Assembly: GCF_019175385.1 (NCBI RefSeq)
Contig: NC_083343.1
Span: 52,722,457 to 52,786,456 of the forward strand
DNA: 64,000 bases
Direction: 5' to 3'
Origin: Lycium barbarum
Lineage: Eukaryota; Streptophyta; Magnoliopsida; Solanales; Solanaceae
Below the pieces are notes generated by a model. It was not told the origin of the DNA. It was given only the letters and a program-made list of their open reading frames with translations, and did not search any database. Shown here piece by piece: positions 11,892 to 23,274 of this stretch. How positions within the stretch are numbered: the first letter of the stretch is position 1; each line of letters starts with the position of its first letter. The position numbers were made by a program, and so were the translations under genes.

Positions 11892-14800
11892 TGTCACGAC
11901 CCAGCCCCGTGGGCCGCGACTGGTGCCCTTCTGGGACACCCCAAACGAACTCACACCCAGATCATCGTAATTCAAACTCAACCGAACTCAGCATACGTTA
12001 TTCGAACTCAACATCACAATCAGACATCTACCGAACACTTATTCTAAGCAGTCGCCCGTACAGATCAGACAAATTTACAAATCAGAAAGGAGGCGGAATA
12101 TACTTCGCCAAATTTCACACACACACATCAGAGGGGTGGCGGAATGTACATCGCCCCCAAATGCATACACACACATACAAACTCAGAGGCCGTCTTGGCC
12201 ATAGTAGCGTACGGGCCACTCAGGAACGCAAAACAGACTCACATGCGAACACACCGGACCCACGACCCACAAATCTGACTACAGTCCTCTAGACAAAACA
12301 GAACATAAGAACATAGGACGGGACAGGGCCCCGCCGTACCCACTCATCCAAATATACAGAATACAGACACAACAAAAGATATGTACCAATGGCTAGGCTC
12401 CGAATCAAAGGGGAGCTCTCCAACACAGCAGAATGAGTAGCCTAGACTGAAGGACCACCCAAACGAGCTTCTGTACCTGCGGGCATGAAACACAGCCCCC
12501 GAAGAAACGGGGGTCAGTACGGGAGAAGTACTGAGTATGTAAAGCAGAAGGTACAGAAATCACAAACACAGCTGGAGTCAGGAAGAACAAACACACCAAC
12601 ATCGTAAACAAAGCAAACCTGCGCGGGAGGCGAACGTACAAATGCAAATCAAATCATGTATAGGGTTTAGGAACGTGGTCACCCCCCCGACGCTGGTGCC
12701 ACAACACATCATAACTCCAGAAGTTTTCAAATCTCCATACAGTCTCCAGACACATCATATCACACACACATCATATCATCAGAACATATCAAATGCCATA
12801 TCACATCATAACTCCATAAGCGGTAACCGGCCCTATGGCGAGGCCTCGGAAACCGTAACACATCATAACTCCCGAATATATTTTAGCGCGCACGATCACA
12901 AAGTCGGCCCGGGTACCGACGAACGAAATCACAGCAGACAGCACGAACAGAGTAGTTCAGAAACCATATGCATATCAAAAATAACTTGTCGGACTCAACA
13001 TATAGTTTACGTATAGGTATATACTGACGCCAGAAGGCTCGGAGCAGGAATCAGATTGATCAAAGTTTATGTGTAAAAGTTACGAAGTTCCAAACTGCCA
13101 AATTCTCAAGAAAAAGCGTTCATAAGTCATTTTCCGAAAATCTCACATCATTCAGAGGGGAAAACGTACATTAATGGCATAGGAAGTTTCAAACGCATCT
13201 TTGGTCATAAACAGACGGTCGCAGATTATAACGGACACAAACGGACCAAACAAACCGAATAAGGGGAGCCTCGGGGCTCGCAGGCCCGCCTCGGGTCAAA
13301 TTGAGGCGGCGGACACAAATCACAGACTTTCGGCTCCATAGAGCCATCTACGAAATTTTCGAGGAGTTTCGGACACAACAGCACAAGTTATGGAGGTACG
13401 AACATTCTTTTAACCAAATGCGACAAAAAGGGTTCAATCGCGCTGAATGAATAGTGCTCGAACTTGAACTTCGATTTCCAAGAGCAGGGTTATTCCCGAG
13501 GGGCCGATCTTAACCTAGTATGTCTAGGACATGCCAAAAGAATGATAGGTAGGCTTTACATACCTGGTTGGCGCCTTACGCTCCTCAAATCGCAATTCCC
13601 GTTTCGTCCAGAAACTGCAAATGGTCACTTTTACCAGTTACTATTCATGAGAATTAACATTTTAGTCTTTGGGCTATATTTGGCTACCGAAATTTCGGCA
13701 GCACTTCCCCTATAAATCTAACACCCCCGAGACTTAGCTCGGCTCAAAATACAACAACAACAACAGCCCAAACATCATTAAACCATACAAACCACAATCA
13801 TACTACATTAACTTCAAAATTTCACTTTAATACATAAGTTGGCAAATTCTTGATTCAACTTCAAAATTCCAATTCTATTTCCACATTAGTCCATTCATTC
13901 ACTCATTCACAATTATTCAAACACACCACCAACAAGTTCCAAACCACAAGCAAACATCCCCAAAGTTCACTACTTTCCAATTTTCATTCAAAATACCAAA
14001 AGTTACGACGAACGCTCTAACTTGCGTAGTTTCATTCCAAATTCGTTATCATCAACCATAAATCTTATTTAAGGTCTTTAGTATCATAAATATACTATGA
14101 TATACACAAATATACCAAAGGTATACACTTTCCGATAACGTCCGAAATTATTTTCTAACACCAACTCAATTCTTTAATCAATCCTTTACAACATAAGGAT
14201 CACAACAACACATTATTCAAACTAAACAAGATAAAATTCTTATGCCTTGCACCTCATTCCCTCACGGCCAAACACACCCTTTATACACACACACACCATG
14301 CACAAACACAACACCATCCCACAATCCTCATGCAACATCAATCACTATCACATATATGTCCATTTCATAACATTAAAACATAAAAATCTTACCTTTTTCT
14401 TGAATTTCCGACTTGTCGCAAACGTCGCTCTTTCTCCAAACTACTTGTATCACGTCGGAGAGCGTCTTGAGTACTTCACAATTATGTAAAACTTGAGATT
14501 TTTGAATCAACAACAAAACTTGGATGATTTTTCTTTTTCTCCTAACCCTTTCGGCCGAGAGCCTTTATTTGATGCCCTTTTTTTTTTTTTTTTTTTTGAT
14601 CTTGATTCTAGATAATTCAAAGGGTTACATGATATATATCCACTATGTTGATCATGTGCATGGCACATGATCATTTAACAAAGGGGCTTGGGCCATGAAT
14701 ATGGCCGGCCACCCCTAGCTACTTGGGCCACAATTTTTTTGTTCCATTTCTTGGCCCGATTCATTAAACGTCCCGTTTTGTAATTCCCGAAACTAATTTC

Positions 14801-14950
14801 CAAATTTACCCTCGGCCTTCCCCGAGGTCTTGACATCAATGATTTCATAATCAACATGAGCATAGCAACTTGAATCAAAATATCTCCTCAACACACACAA
14901 GTCTTATTTATTTCTTGATTTCCCGTTATACGAAAATACGGGACATAACA
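11892..14950 (-). mobile_element. Element D, 3' LTR
   Basis: Runs from TGTCACGACCCAGCC to GGGACATAACA. It contains the three-hairpin block (12477-12535), a CGGCGGGG.../CCCGTCC hairpin near 12318-12340, the TATA/core promoter (13686-13719), the donor-like motif near 13558-13563 and a T-tract (about 14579-14597). ORFs of 133 and 124 codons repeat in both LTRs but have no recognisable domain. Confidence 0.93.
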
Positions 14951-14987
14951 TTCTCCCCCCCTTAAGAACATTCGTCCTCGAATGTTG
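14951..14987 (-). promoter_or_regulatory. Element D polypurine tract and hairpin
   Basis: The minus-strand PPT CTTAAGGGGGGGAGAA abuts the LTR. It is next to the inverted repeat GAACATTCG/CGAATGTTG (14966-14987), which has one terminal mismatch and a TCCT loop as read here. Confidence 0.88.
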
Positions 14988-15299
14988 AATCGACCTCATG
15001 GGTGTCGCACTACTCCGGGAGGGTTCTCTTGATAGTTGTCCTTTATTGATTTCTCCGACATATCTTCTCTACCAATACCAGGGGTAGATTTCTCACGTCA
15101 CCGATTCCCATGCCTTCATAATACATTTCCTCATACCCTACGAAATCCCCAAACCCTGCACTATATTCTTGTAATGGTCAGACGCTTTCCAGACATCATC
15201 GTCAATATCATTTCCTTGTCACACTCCTGAGTTCTCTTACCACATCGTCGTAATCTCTCTTTACTTCATATCTGACACTTCATGCCAACAGATTCAGAA

Positions 15300-15800
15300 C
15301 TAAAACCGGACGGATTCATAATCGGAGGCAGACATACTCAACTATGGCGGTCGGATTCGTAGTCAACATCAAAGGTACGGAAGCATATCAGACACATCTG
15401 AGATCGGAGTCAGACGTACAAAGGCGTATCAAACGAATTCGTAGGCAGAATCAGACACACTAAGATATAATAAACAGATTCACAATCGAAATCAGACGTA
15501 TGGGATCATATCGAACAGATCCGAAATCAAAAGTGAATATACAAAATTGTTTCATACAAAGTTGTGATCAGTCAAACCGAAGTGTATCAAACACACACGC
15601 GGTCAAAATCAAACGCATCGAAGCATATCAGACGGATTTATATCCAGAGTCAGACCCACAGAGGTGTGCCAGACAGAAACGGACTCAGAATCAAACGCAC
15701 AAAAGGTTCATCGGACAGGTACATGGTCGAACTCAGAATTACAGAGGCGTACTAGGTAGAGCCTCCTCGGAATCGGAAGTGCAGAAGCACCACAGATAGA
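15300..15800. repeat. Degenerate 41-bp tandem repeat
   Basis: Units containing GGATTCATAATCGG-like then CAGAC(G/A)TA-like blocks recur at a regular 41-bp step: near 15312, 15353, 15394, 15435, 15476 and 15517, then less regularly to about 15800. The units are strongly diverged. Overlapping ORFs are products of the repeat. Confidence 0.7.
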
Positions 15801-16281
15801 TTGTCAATTTAGGATCAAATCGTTCATATTAAGGCTCCAATAATTCATGAGAATTTCCCTTTATTTGCAAACTCACTCACCAAGTCGCCACACAATTCGT
15901 CTTGCGTCTTACGTATCGACTTCCTTCAAAAATTCCACTTGCTCACACTGCTTATCTTTTATTTATCACAACATTAGTTTCCGGGGCTCGGCTCTTAGCC
16001 CTCATAGGCACCAAATGAGAATCATACACACACACATACACATACATATACACATACACACGTTTATTCATACCTTACTGGCGAACATCTCTGGCTGTTA
16101 TTCAAATTCGTTCAATTTCCCAAGAGGTGTTGTACCCTTTCCTTTTTGCCCATTTAGTCCGCCTCGTTCCGCGCGACTCCCGAAAGGGCACCAATTACTC
16201 CACACACATCCTATTACCTTTTGGTTGCCTCAAATTCCCATTTACATTAATCATACTTACACTTATGAAAAACTTTGCATT

Positions 16282-16382
16282 ACTTCCCAGGGGGTCACTC
16301 ATCCAAGAATTGCTCTGGCTTGAGCACGCTTAACCCTGAAACTTTTACACATTTTGACGTGTTAGGGCTGATATAATTTCGC
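16282..16382 (-). other. 5S rRNA-derived sequence inside element D
   Basis: On the minus strand this is collinear with plant 5S rRNA: ATATCAGCCCTAA (5S ATACCAGCACTAA), then GTTAAGCGTGCT (identical) at the same 48-nt spacing, CCAGAGCAATTCTTGGATGA (5S CGAGAGTAGTACTAGGATGG), GTGACC and CCTGGGAAGT. It lies downstream of gag in the element's sense orientation. The 50-60 nt before it also resemble element G (ACAAAGGTCGT). Confidence 0.87.
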
Positions 16383-16654
16383 CAATTTCCCCGTACGACC
16401 TTTGTCACGTAATTTTAGGCCAAACGGGGTCTTAGCAAATTTTTCGGAAATTTTTCGTAGCGGGTCCCACTCTGACCCAAAGAGGTCGTTTGCTTTTCTG
16501 GTTGTGTGGTCTATCGTTCTAGCCTTCCAAATCCCATATATTTTCCTCCCACATGTACAGATAACTGCCTCGGATATTTTCATTAATTCGGATTCTTACC
16601 CTACCTTTACTGACACACACAAAAAAGAATATCGCATAATACTGAGGTACAAAC

Positions 16655-18127
16655 CTACCATTGCACATATTCATTAAACAAAAGGGTTAGTAGTATACCT
16701 GGGTCTGTGTCTGGGGGTGCCTCTGGGTCCTGCCGACCAGTCAAAGCGTAGATGCGGTTCGAGGGACCGCTAGAATCTGAACCCCCACCACGGCCTCTAC
16801 CGCGGCCCGCTGGTGCTGGCATACCTCGCCCCGTAGAGCGCGTGGCCGAAGGGGTAGATGACGAACCAGCAACGGATCTCATCGGTGGTGCTGCGCTACC
16901 GGAACCGCCTGCCCACGGACAATCCCGCATGATATGGCCCTGGCGGCCACAAGCAAAACAGGCCCCTGTGACCCTGAAGCACTCACCTGGGTGCGATCTT
17001 CCACAATATGAACACGGGGGCATAGGTGGCCTAATCTGACTGGGACCCCTGCTCGCCTGAGGACCTGGGGCTCTGCAACTCTGGTCTGCCCTGGACGGTC
17101 CTGCGCCATCAAATCTCTTACTAACAGACTGTGTGTCCCGGCCTGACGGAGGAAAGTACCCACTGGACTGATACTGAGGCTGCCCGCCCCGAGAATCTCC
17201 AGAATAACCCGCTGATCTGGCCCTCTTGGGCCGTCTCCCATCATACTCTCTGCTGGGCCGATCTGCTCGGTGCCGGTTCTCCATCCCCTGGGCGTAGGCC
17301 TGTAAACGGGCAATGTCCATATCTGTCTGTAATGACACCGCCATACAGCCGTCAATCAGGTAACGATCCAACCCCATAACATATCTATGCATCCGATCTG
17401 TCATATCTGCCACCACGGCAGGGGCATATCGGGCCAGGGAATCAAACTCCAAATTATATTCACGAACGCTTCGACCCCTCTGCTGCAGATGCAAAAATCG
17501 ATCAGCTCGCTCCCGTCGTAACTCTGGGGGCAGAAAGTGGCGGGTGAAAGCAGTCACAAACTGATCCCACATAGCTGGAGGAGCACCCTCACCCCGGGAT
17601 AGCTCCCGAGTCTCATACCAATGCGCGGCAACATCCCGAAGTCTATGCGAGGCTAGCTCAACCGACTCGGTCTCTGAAGCCCTGACCAAGTCTAATGCAC
17701 GCCGCATCCCCCGAATGAAGTCATGGGGGTCCTCGTCGGGCTTAGACCCGAAAAACTCTGGAGGGCCGCATAACAAGAACTCCCGAACTCTCAGGCTGTC
17801 CCGCCTGCCCTCATCATCATCGTCCCTCCGCCCGCGACTGCGAGCCTGTCCGGCTACAATCGTGGTCAACAACTGTACAGCCTCCCTCAGGGTCCTATCC
17901 TCCGCCCCTGGCTGAGGAGCTGGAGTCTCAGGAGCGGGTACGCGGACCTCTGGAGCTGCTGAGGGTCCCGCTCCAGGCTGTACTAATGGGGGTGTAGCAG
18001 ACCCCTCAGAATGAGGTGCAACCTCAGGCAGATCATAGACACGAGCCCGAGTAGCCCGTTGTGCCTGACTGGTCTCTCCCACCTTCGCCTTGCCCTTCTG
18101 AGCGGCCGTTGCCTTCTTCGGAGGCAT
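16655..18127 (-). CDS. gag: Gag polyprotein of element D (intact)
   Basis: Encodes the retrotransposon Gag, which forms virus-like particles and packages element RNA. I start it at MPPKK (18127); four extra upstream codons (MFAV) are open but the CAG lying 2 nt before this ATG looks like a splice acceptor. Numbering from the upstream Met, there is an Ala/Pro-rich N-terminus, a Gag core (about 140-260, with HFLPPELRR and GRSVREYNLEFDSLARYAP), then two zinc knuckles: CSYCGRSHPGEC (about 376-387) and a classic CX2CX4HX4C, CFACGRQGHIMRDC (394-407). An Arg/Gly-rich tail ends at DPGILL plus about 10 unrelated residues, exactly where protease begins in element T. Length is about 490 aa with no stops or frameshifts. 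Confidence 0.92.
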   Translation of the reverse strand: MPPKKATAAQKGKAKVGETSQAQRATRARVYDLPEVAPHSEGSATPPLVQPGAGPSAAPEVRVPAPETPAPQPGAEDRTLREAVQLLTTIVAGQARSRGRRDDDDEGRRDSLRVREFLLCGPPEFFGSKPDEDPHDFIRGMRRALDLVRASETESVELASHRLRDVAAHWYETRELSRGEGAPPAMWDQFVTAFTRHFLPPELRRERADRFLHLQQRGRSVREYNLEFDSLARYAPAVVADMTDRMHRYVMGLDRYLIDGCMAVSLQTDMDIARLQAYAQGMENRHRADRPSREYDGRRPKRARSAGYSGDSRGGQPQYQSSGYFPPSGRDTQSVSKRFDGAGPSRADQSCRAPGPQASRGPSQIRPPMPPCSYCGRSHPGECFRVTGACFACGRQGHIMRDCPWAGGSGSAAPPMRSVAGSSSTPSATRSTGRGMPAPAGRGRGRGGGSDSSGPSNRIYALTGRQDPEAPPDTDPGILLTLLFNEYVQW

Positions 18128-18240
18128 CACTGCAAACACAACAACGGGTCAGGTCAGAATGACCCTAATAACACAGCTCTATCGCACGATCTAAGATTCC
18201 AAAGAAAGGGCAACACAACATCCTAGATGTCCTGTAGTTT

Positions 18241-18280
18241 CCTGTTTATAGATGTGGTGCACAACACATCGATAAACAAG
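18241..18280 (-). promoter_or_regulatory. PBS-proximal kissing-loop-like hairpin (element D)
   Basis: RNA sense: outer stem CTTGTTTAT/ATAAACAGG (one U-G pair), inner TGTG/CACA, loop TTGTGCAC with self-complementary GTGCAC. It lies between PBS and gag. Confidence 0.75.
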
Positions 18281-18321
18281 ACTCTACTAGACACGGCCTG
18301 TAGACATTCCGAGGACAAACC

Positions 18322-18333
18322 GCTCTGATACCA
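18322..18333 (-). promoter_or_regulatory. Primer-binding site, element D
   Basis: TGGTATCAGAGC on the minus strand (initiator-Met tRNA type), 4 nt from the LTR end at 18338. Confidence 0.92.
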
Positions 18334-18337
18334 CTTT

Positions 18338-21300
18338 TGTCACGACCCAGCCCCGTGGGCCGCGACTGGTGCCCTTCTGGGACACCCCAAACGAACTCAC
18401 ACCCAGATCATCGTAATTCAAACTCAACCGAACTCAGCATACGTTATTCGAACTCAACATCACAATCAGACATCTACCGAACACTTATTCTAAGCAGTCG
18501 CCCGTACAGATCAGACAAATTTACAAATCAGAAAGGAGGCGGAATATACTTCGCCAAATTTCACACACACACATCAGAGGGGTGGCGGAATGTACATCGC
18601 CCCCAAATGCATACACACACATACAAACTCAGAGGCCGTCTTGGCCATAGTAGCGTACGGGCCGCTCAGGAACGCAAAACAGACTCACATGCGAACACAC
18701 CGGACCCACGACCCACAAATCTGACTACAGTCCTCTAGACAAAACAGAACATAAGAACATAGGACGGGACAGGGCCCCGCCGTACCCACTCATCCAAATA
18801 TACAGAATACAGACACAACAAAAGATATGTACCAATGGCTAGGCTCCGAATCAAAGGGGAGCTCTCCAACACAGCAGAATGAGTAGCCTAGACTGAAGGA
18901 CCACCCAAACGAGCTTCTGTACCTGCGGGCATGAAACACAGCCCCCGAAGAAACGGGGGTCAGTACGGGAGAAGTACTGAGTATGTAAAGCAGAAGGTAC
19001 AGAAATCACAAACACAGCTGGAGTCAGGAAGAACAAACACACCAACATCGTAAACAAAGCAAACCTGCGCGGGAGGCGAACGTACAAATGCAAATCAAAT
19101 CATGTATAGGGTTTAGGAACGTGGTCACCCCCCCGACGCTGGTGCCACAACACATCATAACTCCAGAAGTTTTCAAATCTCCATACAGTCTCCAGACACA
19201 TCATATCACACACACATCATATCATCAGAACATATCAAATGCCATATCACATCATAACTCCATAAGCGGTAACCGGCCCTATGGCGAGGCCTCGGAAACC
19301 GTAACACATCATAACTCCCGAATATATTTTAGCGCGCACGATCACAAAGTCGGCCCGGGTACCGACGAACGAAATCACAGCAGACAGCACGAACAGAGTA
19401 GTTCAGAAACCATATGCATATCAAAAATAACTTGTCGGACTCAACATATAGTTTACGTATAGGTATATACTGACGCCAGAAGGCTCGGAGCAGGAATCAG
19501 ATTGATCAAAGTTTATGTGTAAAAGTTACGAAGTTCCAAACTGCCAAATTCTCAAGAAAAAGCGTTCATAAGTCATTTTCCGAAAATCTCACATCATTCA
19601 GAGGGGAAAACGTACATTAATGGCATAGGAAGTTTCAAACGCATCTTTGGTCATAAACAGACGGTCGCAGATTATAACGGACACAAACGGACCAAACAAA
19701 CCGAATAAGGGGAGCCTCGGGGCTCGCGGGCCCGCCTTGGGTCAAATTGAGGCGGCGGACACAAATCACCGACTTTCGGCTCCATAGAGCCATCTACGAA
19801 ATTTTCGAGGAGTTTCGGACACAACAGCACAAGTTATGGAGGTACGAACATTCTTTTAACCAAATGCGACAAAAAGGGTTCAATCGCGCTGAATGAATAG
19901 TGCTCGAACTTGAACTTCGATTTCCAAGAGCAGGGTTATTCCCGAGGGGCCGATCTTAACCTAGTATGTCTAGGACATGCCAAAAGAATGATAGGTAGGC
20001 TTTACATACCTAGTTGGCGCCTTACGCTCCTCAAATCGCAATTCCCGTTTCGTCCAGAAACTGCAAATGGTCACTTTTACCAGTTACTATTCATGAGAAT
20101 TAACATTTTAGTCTTTGGGCTATATTTGGCTACCGAAATTTCGGCAGCACTTCCCCTATAAATCTAACACCCCCGAGACTTAGCTCGGCTCAAAATACAA
20201 CAACAACAACAGCCCAAACATCATTAAACCATACAAACCACAATCATACTACATTAACTTCAAAATTTCACTTTAATACATAAGTTGGCAAATTCTTGAT
20301 TCAACTTCAAAATTCCAATTCGATTTCCACATTAGTCCATTCATTCACTCATTCACAATTATTCAAACACACCACCAACAAGTTCCAAACCACAGGAAAA
20401 CATCCCCAAAGTTCACTACTTTCCAATTTTCATTCAAAATACCAAAAGTTACGACGAACGCTCTAACTTGCGTCGTTTCATTCCAAATTCGTTATCATCA
20501 ACCATAAATCTTATTTAAGGTCTTTAGTATCATAAATATACTATGATATACACAAATATACCAAAGGTATACACTTTCCGATAACGTCCGAAATTATTTT
20601 CTAACACCAACTCAATTCTTTAATCAATCCTTTACAACATAAGGATCACAATAACACATTATTCAAACTAAACAAGATAAAATTCTTATGCCTTGCACCT
20701 CATTCCCTCACGGCCAAACACACCCTTTATACACACACACACCATGCACAAACACAACACCATCCCACAATCCTCATGCAACATCAATCACTATCACATA
20801 TATGTCCATTTCATAACATTAAAACATAAAAATCTTACCTTTTTCTTGAATTTCCGACTTGTCGCAAACGTCGCTCTTTCTCCAAACTACTTGTATCACG
20901 TCGGAGAGCGTCTTGAGTACTTCACAATTATGTAAAACTTGAGATTTTTGAATCAACAACAAAACTTGGATGATTTTTCTTTTTCTCCTAACCCTTTCGG
21001 CCGAGAGCCTTTATTTGATGCCCCTTTTTTTTTTTTTTTTTTGATCTTGATTCTAGATAATTCAAAGGGTTACATGATATATATCCACTATGTTGATCAT
21101 GTGCATGGCACATGATCATTTAACAAAGGGGCTTGGGCCATGAATATGGCCGGCCACCCCTAGCTACTTGGGCCACAATTTTTTGTTCCATTTCTTGGCC
21201 CGATTCATTAAACGTCCCGTTTTGTAATTCCCGAAACTAATTTCCAAATTTACCCTCGGCCTTCCCCGAGGTCTTGACATCAATGATTTCATAATCAACA

Positions 21301-21394
21301 TGAGCATAGCAACTTGAATCAAAATATCTCCTCAACACACACAAGTCTTATTTATTTCTTCATTTCCCGTTATACGAAAATACGGGACATAACA
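18338..21394 (-). mobile_element. Element D, 5' LTR
   Basis: 3057 bp, nearly identical to 11892-14950. It carries the TATA/core promoter (20132-20165), the putative splice donor (ACATAC at 20004-20009, read AGGTATGT), the three-hairpin block (18923-18980) and a T-tract near 21025. The right end GACATAACA is followed by the GCCCA duplication. Confidence 0.93.
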
Positions 21395-23274
21395 GCCCAC
21401 ACAATATTCTAAACAGCCCACATTCATAACATGCAATAACGATTCACATACGACTACGACATTCTCAAGTTACTTCTAATAGTTTGTAGCCTTAACGTTT
21501 GCATGTAATAACTTATAACAGCCCATCCAACATACAATATGATGTATACTCTTAACTTATAATTAGTATTTCCAACTTAATGAAAACACAAGTCCAAAAC
21601 AGTCCCTAACCAACAACACATCCAAAACAGTCCCTAACCGACAACATAACAATGTTCGGAATTCTTGCAAACGTTTACGAACATACTAAGCCAACCACAT
21701 ACGATTTTTACACATCATTTCATGTCTTCTTTTCATATAATTTCAGTAAGTTATGACGAGCTATCCACACGACAAGTACGACATCAATTCATACGCAACT
21801 ACGCTATATCGTCATTTCTATAATCCTTACAACAATTCTCAAACGACTTTAGTTTCAACTCCAATCATTAAACACCTTCATTTCCATCATAAATTTCATG
21901 ATAATAACAATCAAAATATCAAGTAAAAACAGTTCACTAACTTCCTCACAAAACAGTCCACACACGGTTTCAACATGCTTCAACATCACTTCACATAAAA
22001 TCATAGATTCACTTTATTTTCATACTAACACAACTTCACCTTTAACCTTCCAATTCTTTTCATTATTTTTACCATGAGATCTATGATAGTAACATCCATA
22101 TTTATTAAATAAAATTAGTTCATTAATTCCACCAAAACAGTCCCCTCGGTCACAACAACATTCCAACACCAACATTCATGATTTTATGCATGTGATTCAT
22201 GTTCTTCAAGTTACAACCATACTTCAACATCAACACATATAACCTCATGGTTACTATCATGTTCCAACATCATCAACCCTTATTTCATAGATAAAACTTA
22301 TATCTACTCATCTACATCACCCTTAATGCATGGAAAAGAAAGTTAGATCTTACCTTGACAACTTGACTTCTCTACTTGGCTAGAGTTGGTGACTTGAGAT
22401 GAAAATGGTTCTTGTTGCTCCAAAGACTATCTTCAAGTTTTAGGGACCTTATAAAGGGTTGAAACACCTTGGAAAGTAATTTTTGGATCAAGACTTAAAG
22501 AGCTCAAAAATCAGCCCCTTGGCCGAATGCTCTCTCTCTCTAGGCTTAGGTTTTCTTTCTTTGTGTTGTGTAGTTGAAATGAATTGTGATGGCTGATTTC
22601 TTGGTCATTATTTGGTTCAACTTTTATGCCTACAAGTTGTTCACATGCTCCACTTATGGCATGATTCATTCCATTAACTTTACACTTAAAATTTTCTAAT
22701 TTTTTTTCTTCAACTTTCGGCTAAGTGTGTTGGCTGATTTTTCATCTTTGTTTCCTTTCTTCTTTCTTTTCAATTGTTTACAAGACAATCTCATCTGTGG
22801 TGAATGATTCACACACCACCCTTTGTCCATTGTAATCATTCCAAGATGAATGATCCATATTTAATGTGAAATGATCCCTCCACCATGTTATGTCTTCCTA
22901 AAATAATGTACACTTTTATAAAGTAATGCATGCTTCAATATTCAATTGCATGACTAACCTTTTCCTCCTCCAAATTTCAGCTCCTTGGCCGAATATACAT
23001 GTATATTTCTTCCAATTTAATTGTCCACAATATAATGAAAGTGTAGTGGATTAATCAATAATTAATGCATATTTGTATGTCTTCCATAATAGCCTTATTT
23101 TAGATGACTTTGAGTCATCTTTTGGACATGGCATGTTAATGTTCATATTGACTCATTGTTGCCACTAATTTTTACTTAACACCATAATTAAATAGTTCCT
23201 AATTTCCAACAACATTTGTATACTAAGTAAATTTATAACCGATTAGTTCTAGTTTAGAAATTAAAGTCCGAGGT

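Larger units (their letters stand above)
14988..16654 (-). other. Element D non-coding region between gag and PPT
   Basis: This 1.7-kb region lies where protease-RT-integrase would be in an autonomous element. It has no credible ORF. It includes a degenerate 41-bp tandem repeat (15300-15800) and a 5S-like sequence (16282-16382). From gag to the 5S-like block it is alignable, in short conserved blocks, with the corresponding region of element G (58984-59360). Confidence 0.8.
11887..21399 (-). mobile_element. Element D: complete gag-only (TR-GAG-type) retrotransposon
   Basis: A 9503-bp element (11892-21394) is flanked by GCCCA duplications (11887-11891 and 21395-21399). LTRs are 3059 and 3057 bp and differ at few sites, so insertion was recent. 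The internal region encodes one long intact Gag and no protease, RT or integrase. Downstream of gag are a 5S rRNA-like sequence and a 41-bp tandem repeat. It must rely on an autonomous relative such as the T type for polymerase functions. Confidence 0.93.
2394..23274 (-). mobile_element. LTR, family C, split by elements A and D
   Basis: One LTR of about 3.3 kb lies in three pieces: 2394-3168, 11226-11891 and 21400-about 23274. It starts TGTCACACCC. The pieces join cleanly across the target-site duplications of A and D. It holds a hairpin at 2637-2655 (GTCAGG/CCTGAC), the three-hairpin block at 2778-2837, a GC-rich tandem array cut by A, and the splice-donor-like motif near 11655-11661. The right end is uncertain: similarity to LTR tails fades near 23274 and no ATAACA terminus or PPT follows, so it is truncated or recombined there. 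No PBS precedes 2394, which suggests a 3' LTR. Confidence 0.7.

Noticed and set aside
11891..12292. 133-codon ORF, identical copy at 18337-18738
   Set aside because: It lies in both LTRs of element D and is identical only because the LTRs are. No domain is recognisable and it overlaps conserved LTR landmarks.
12642..13016. 124-codon ORF, repeated at 19088-19462
   Set aside because: Also duplicated by the LTR pair; low-complexity His/Ser-rich translation with no domain.
15847..16323. 158-codon ORF in element D internal DNA
   Set aside because: It runs antisense to the element and through the 5S-like block, starts in low-complexity ACAC repeats, and has no counterpart in G.
16752..17379. ORFs on both strands overlapping the D gag
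   Set aside because: Shadows of the gag frame caused by its GC-rich composition; the true frame shows the Gag core and knuckles.
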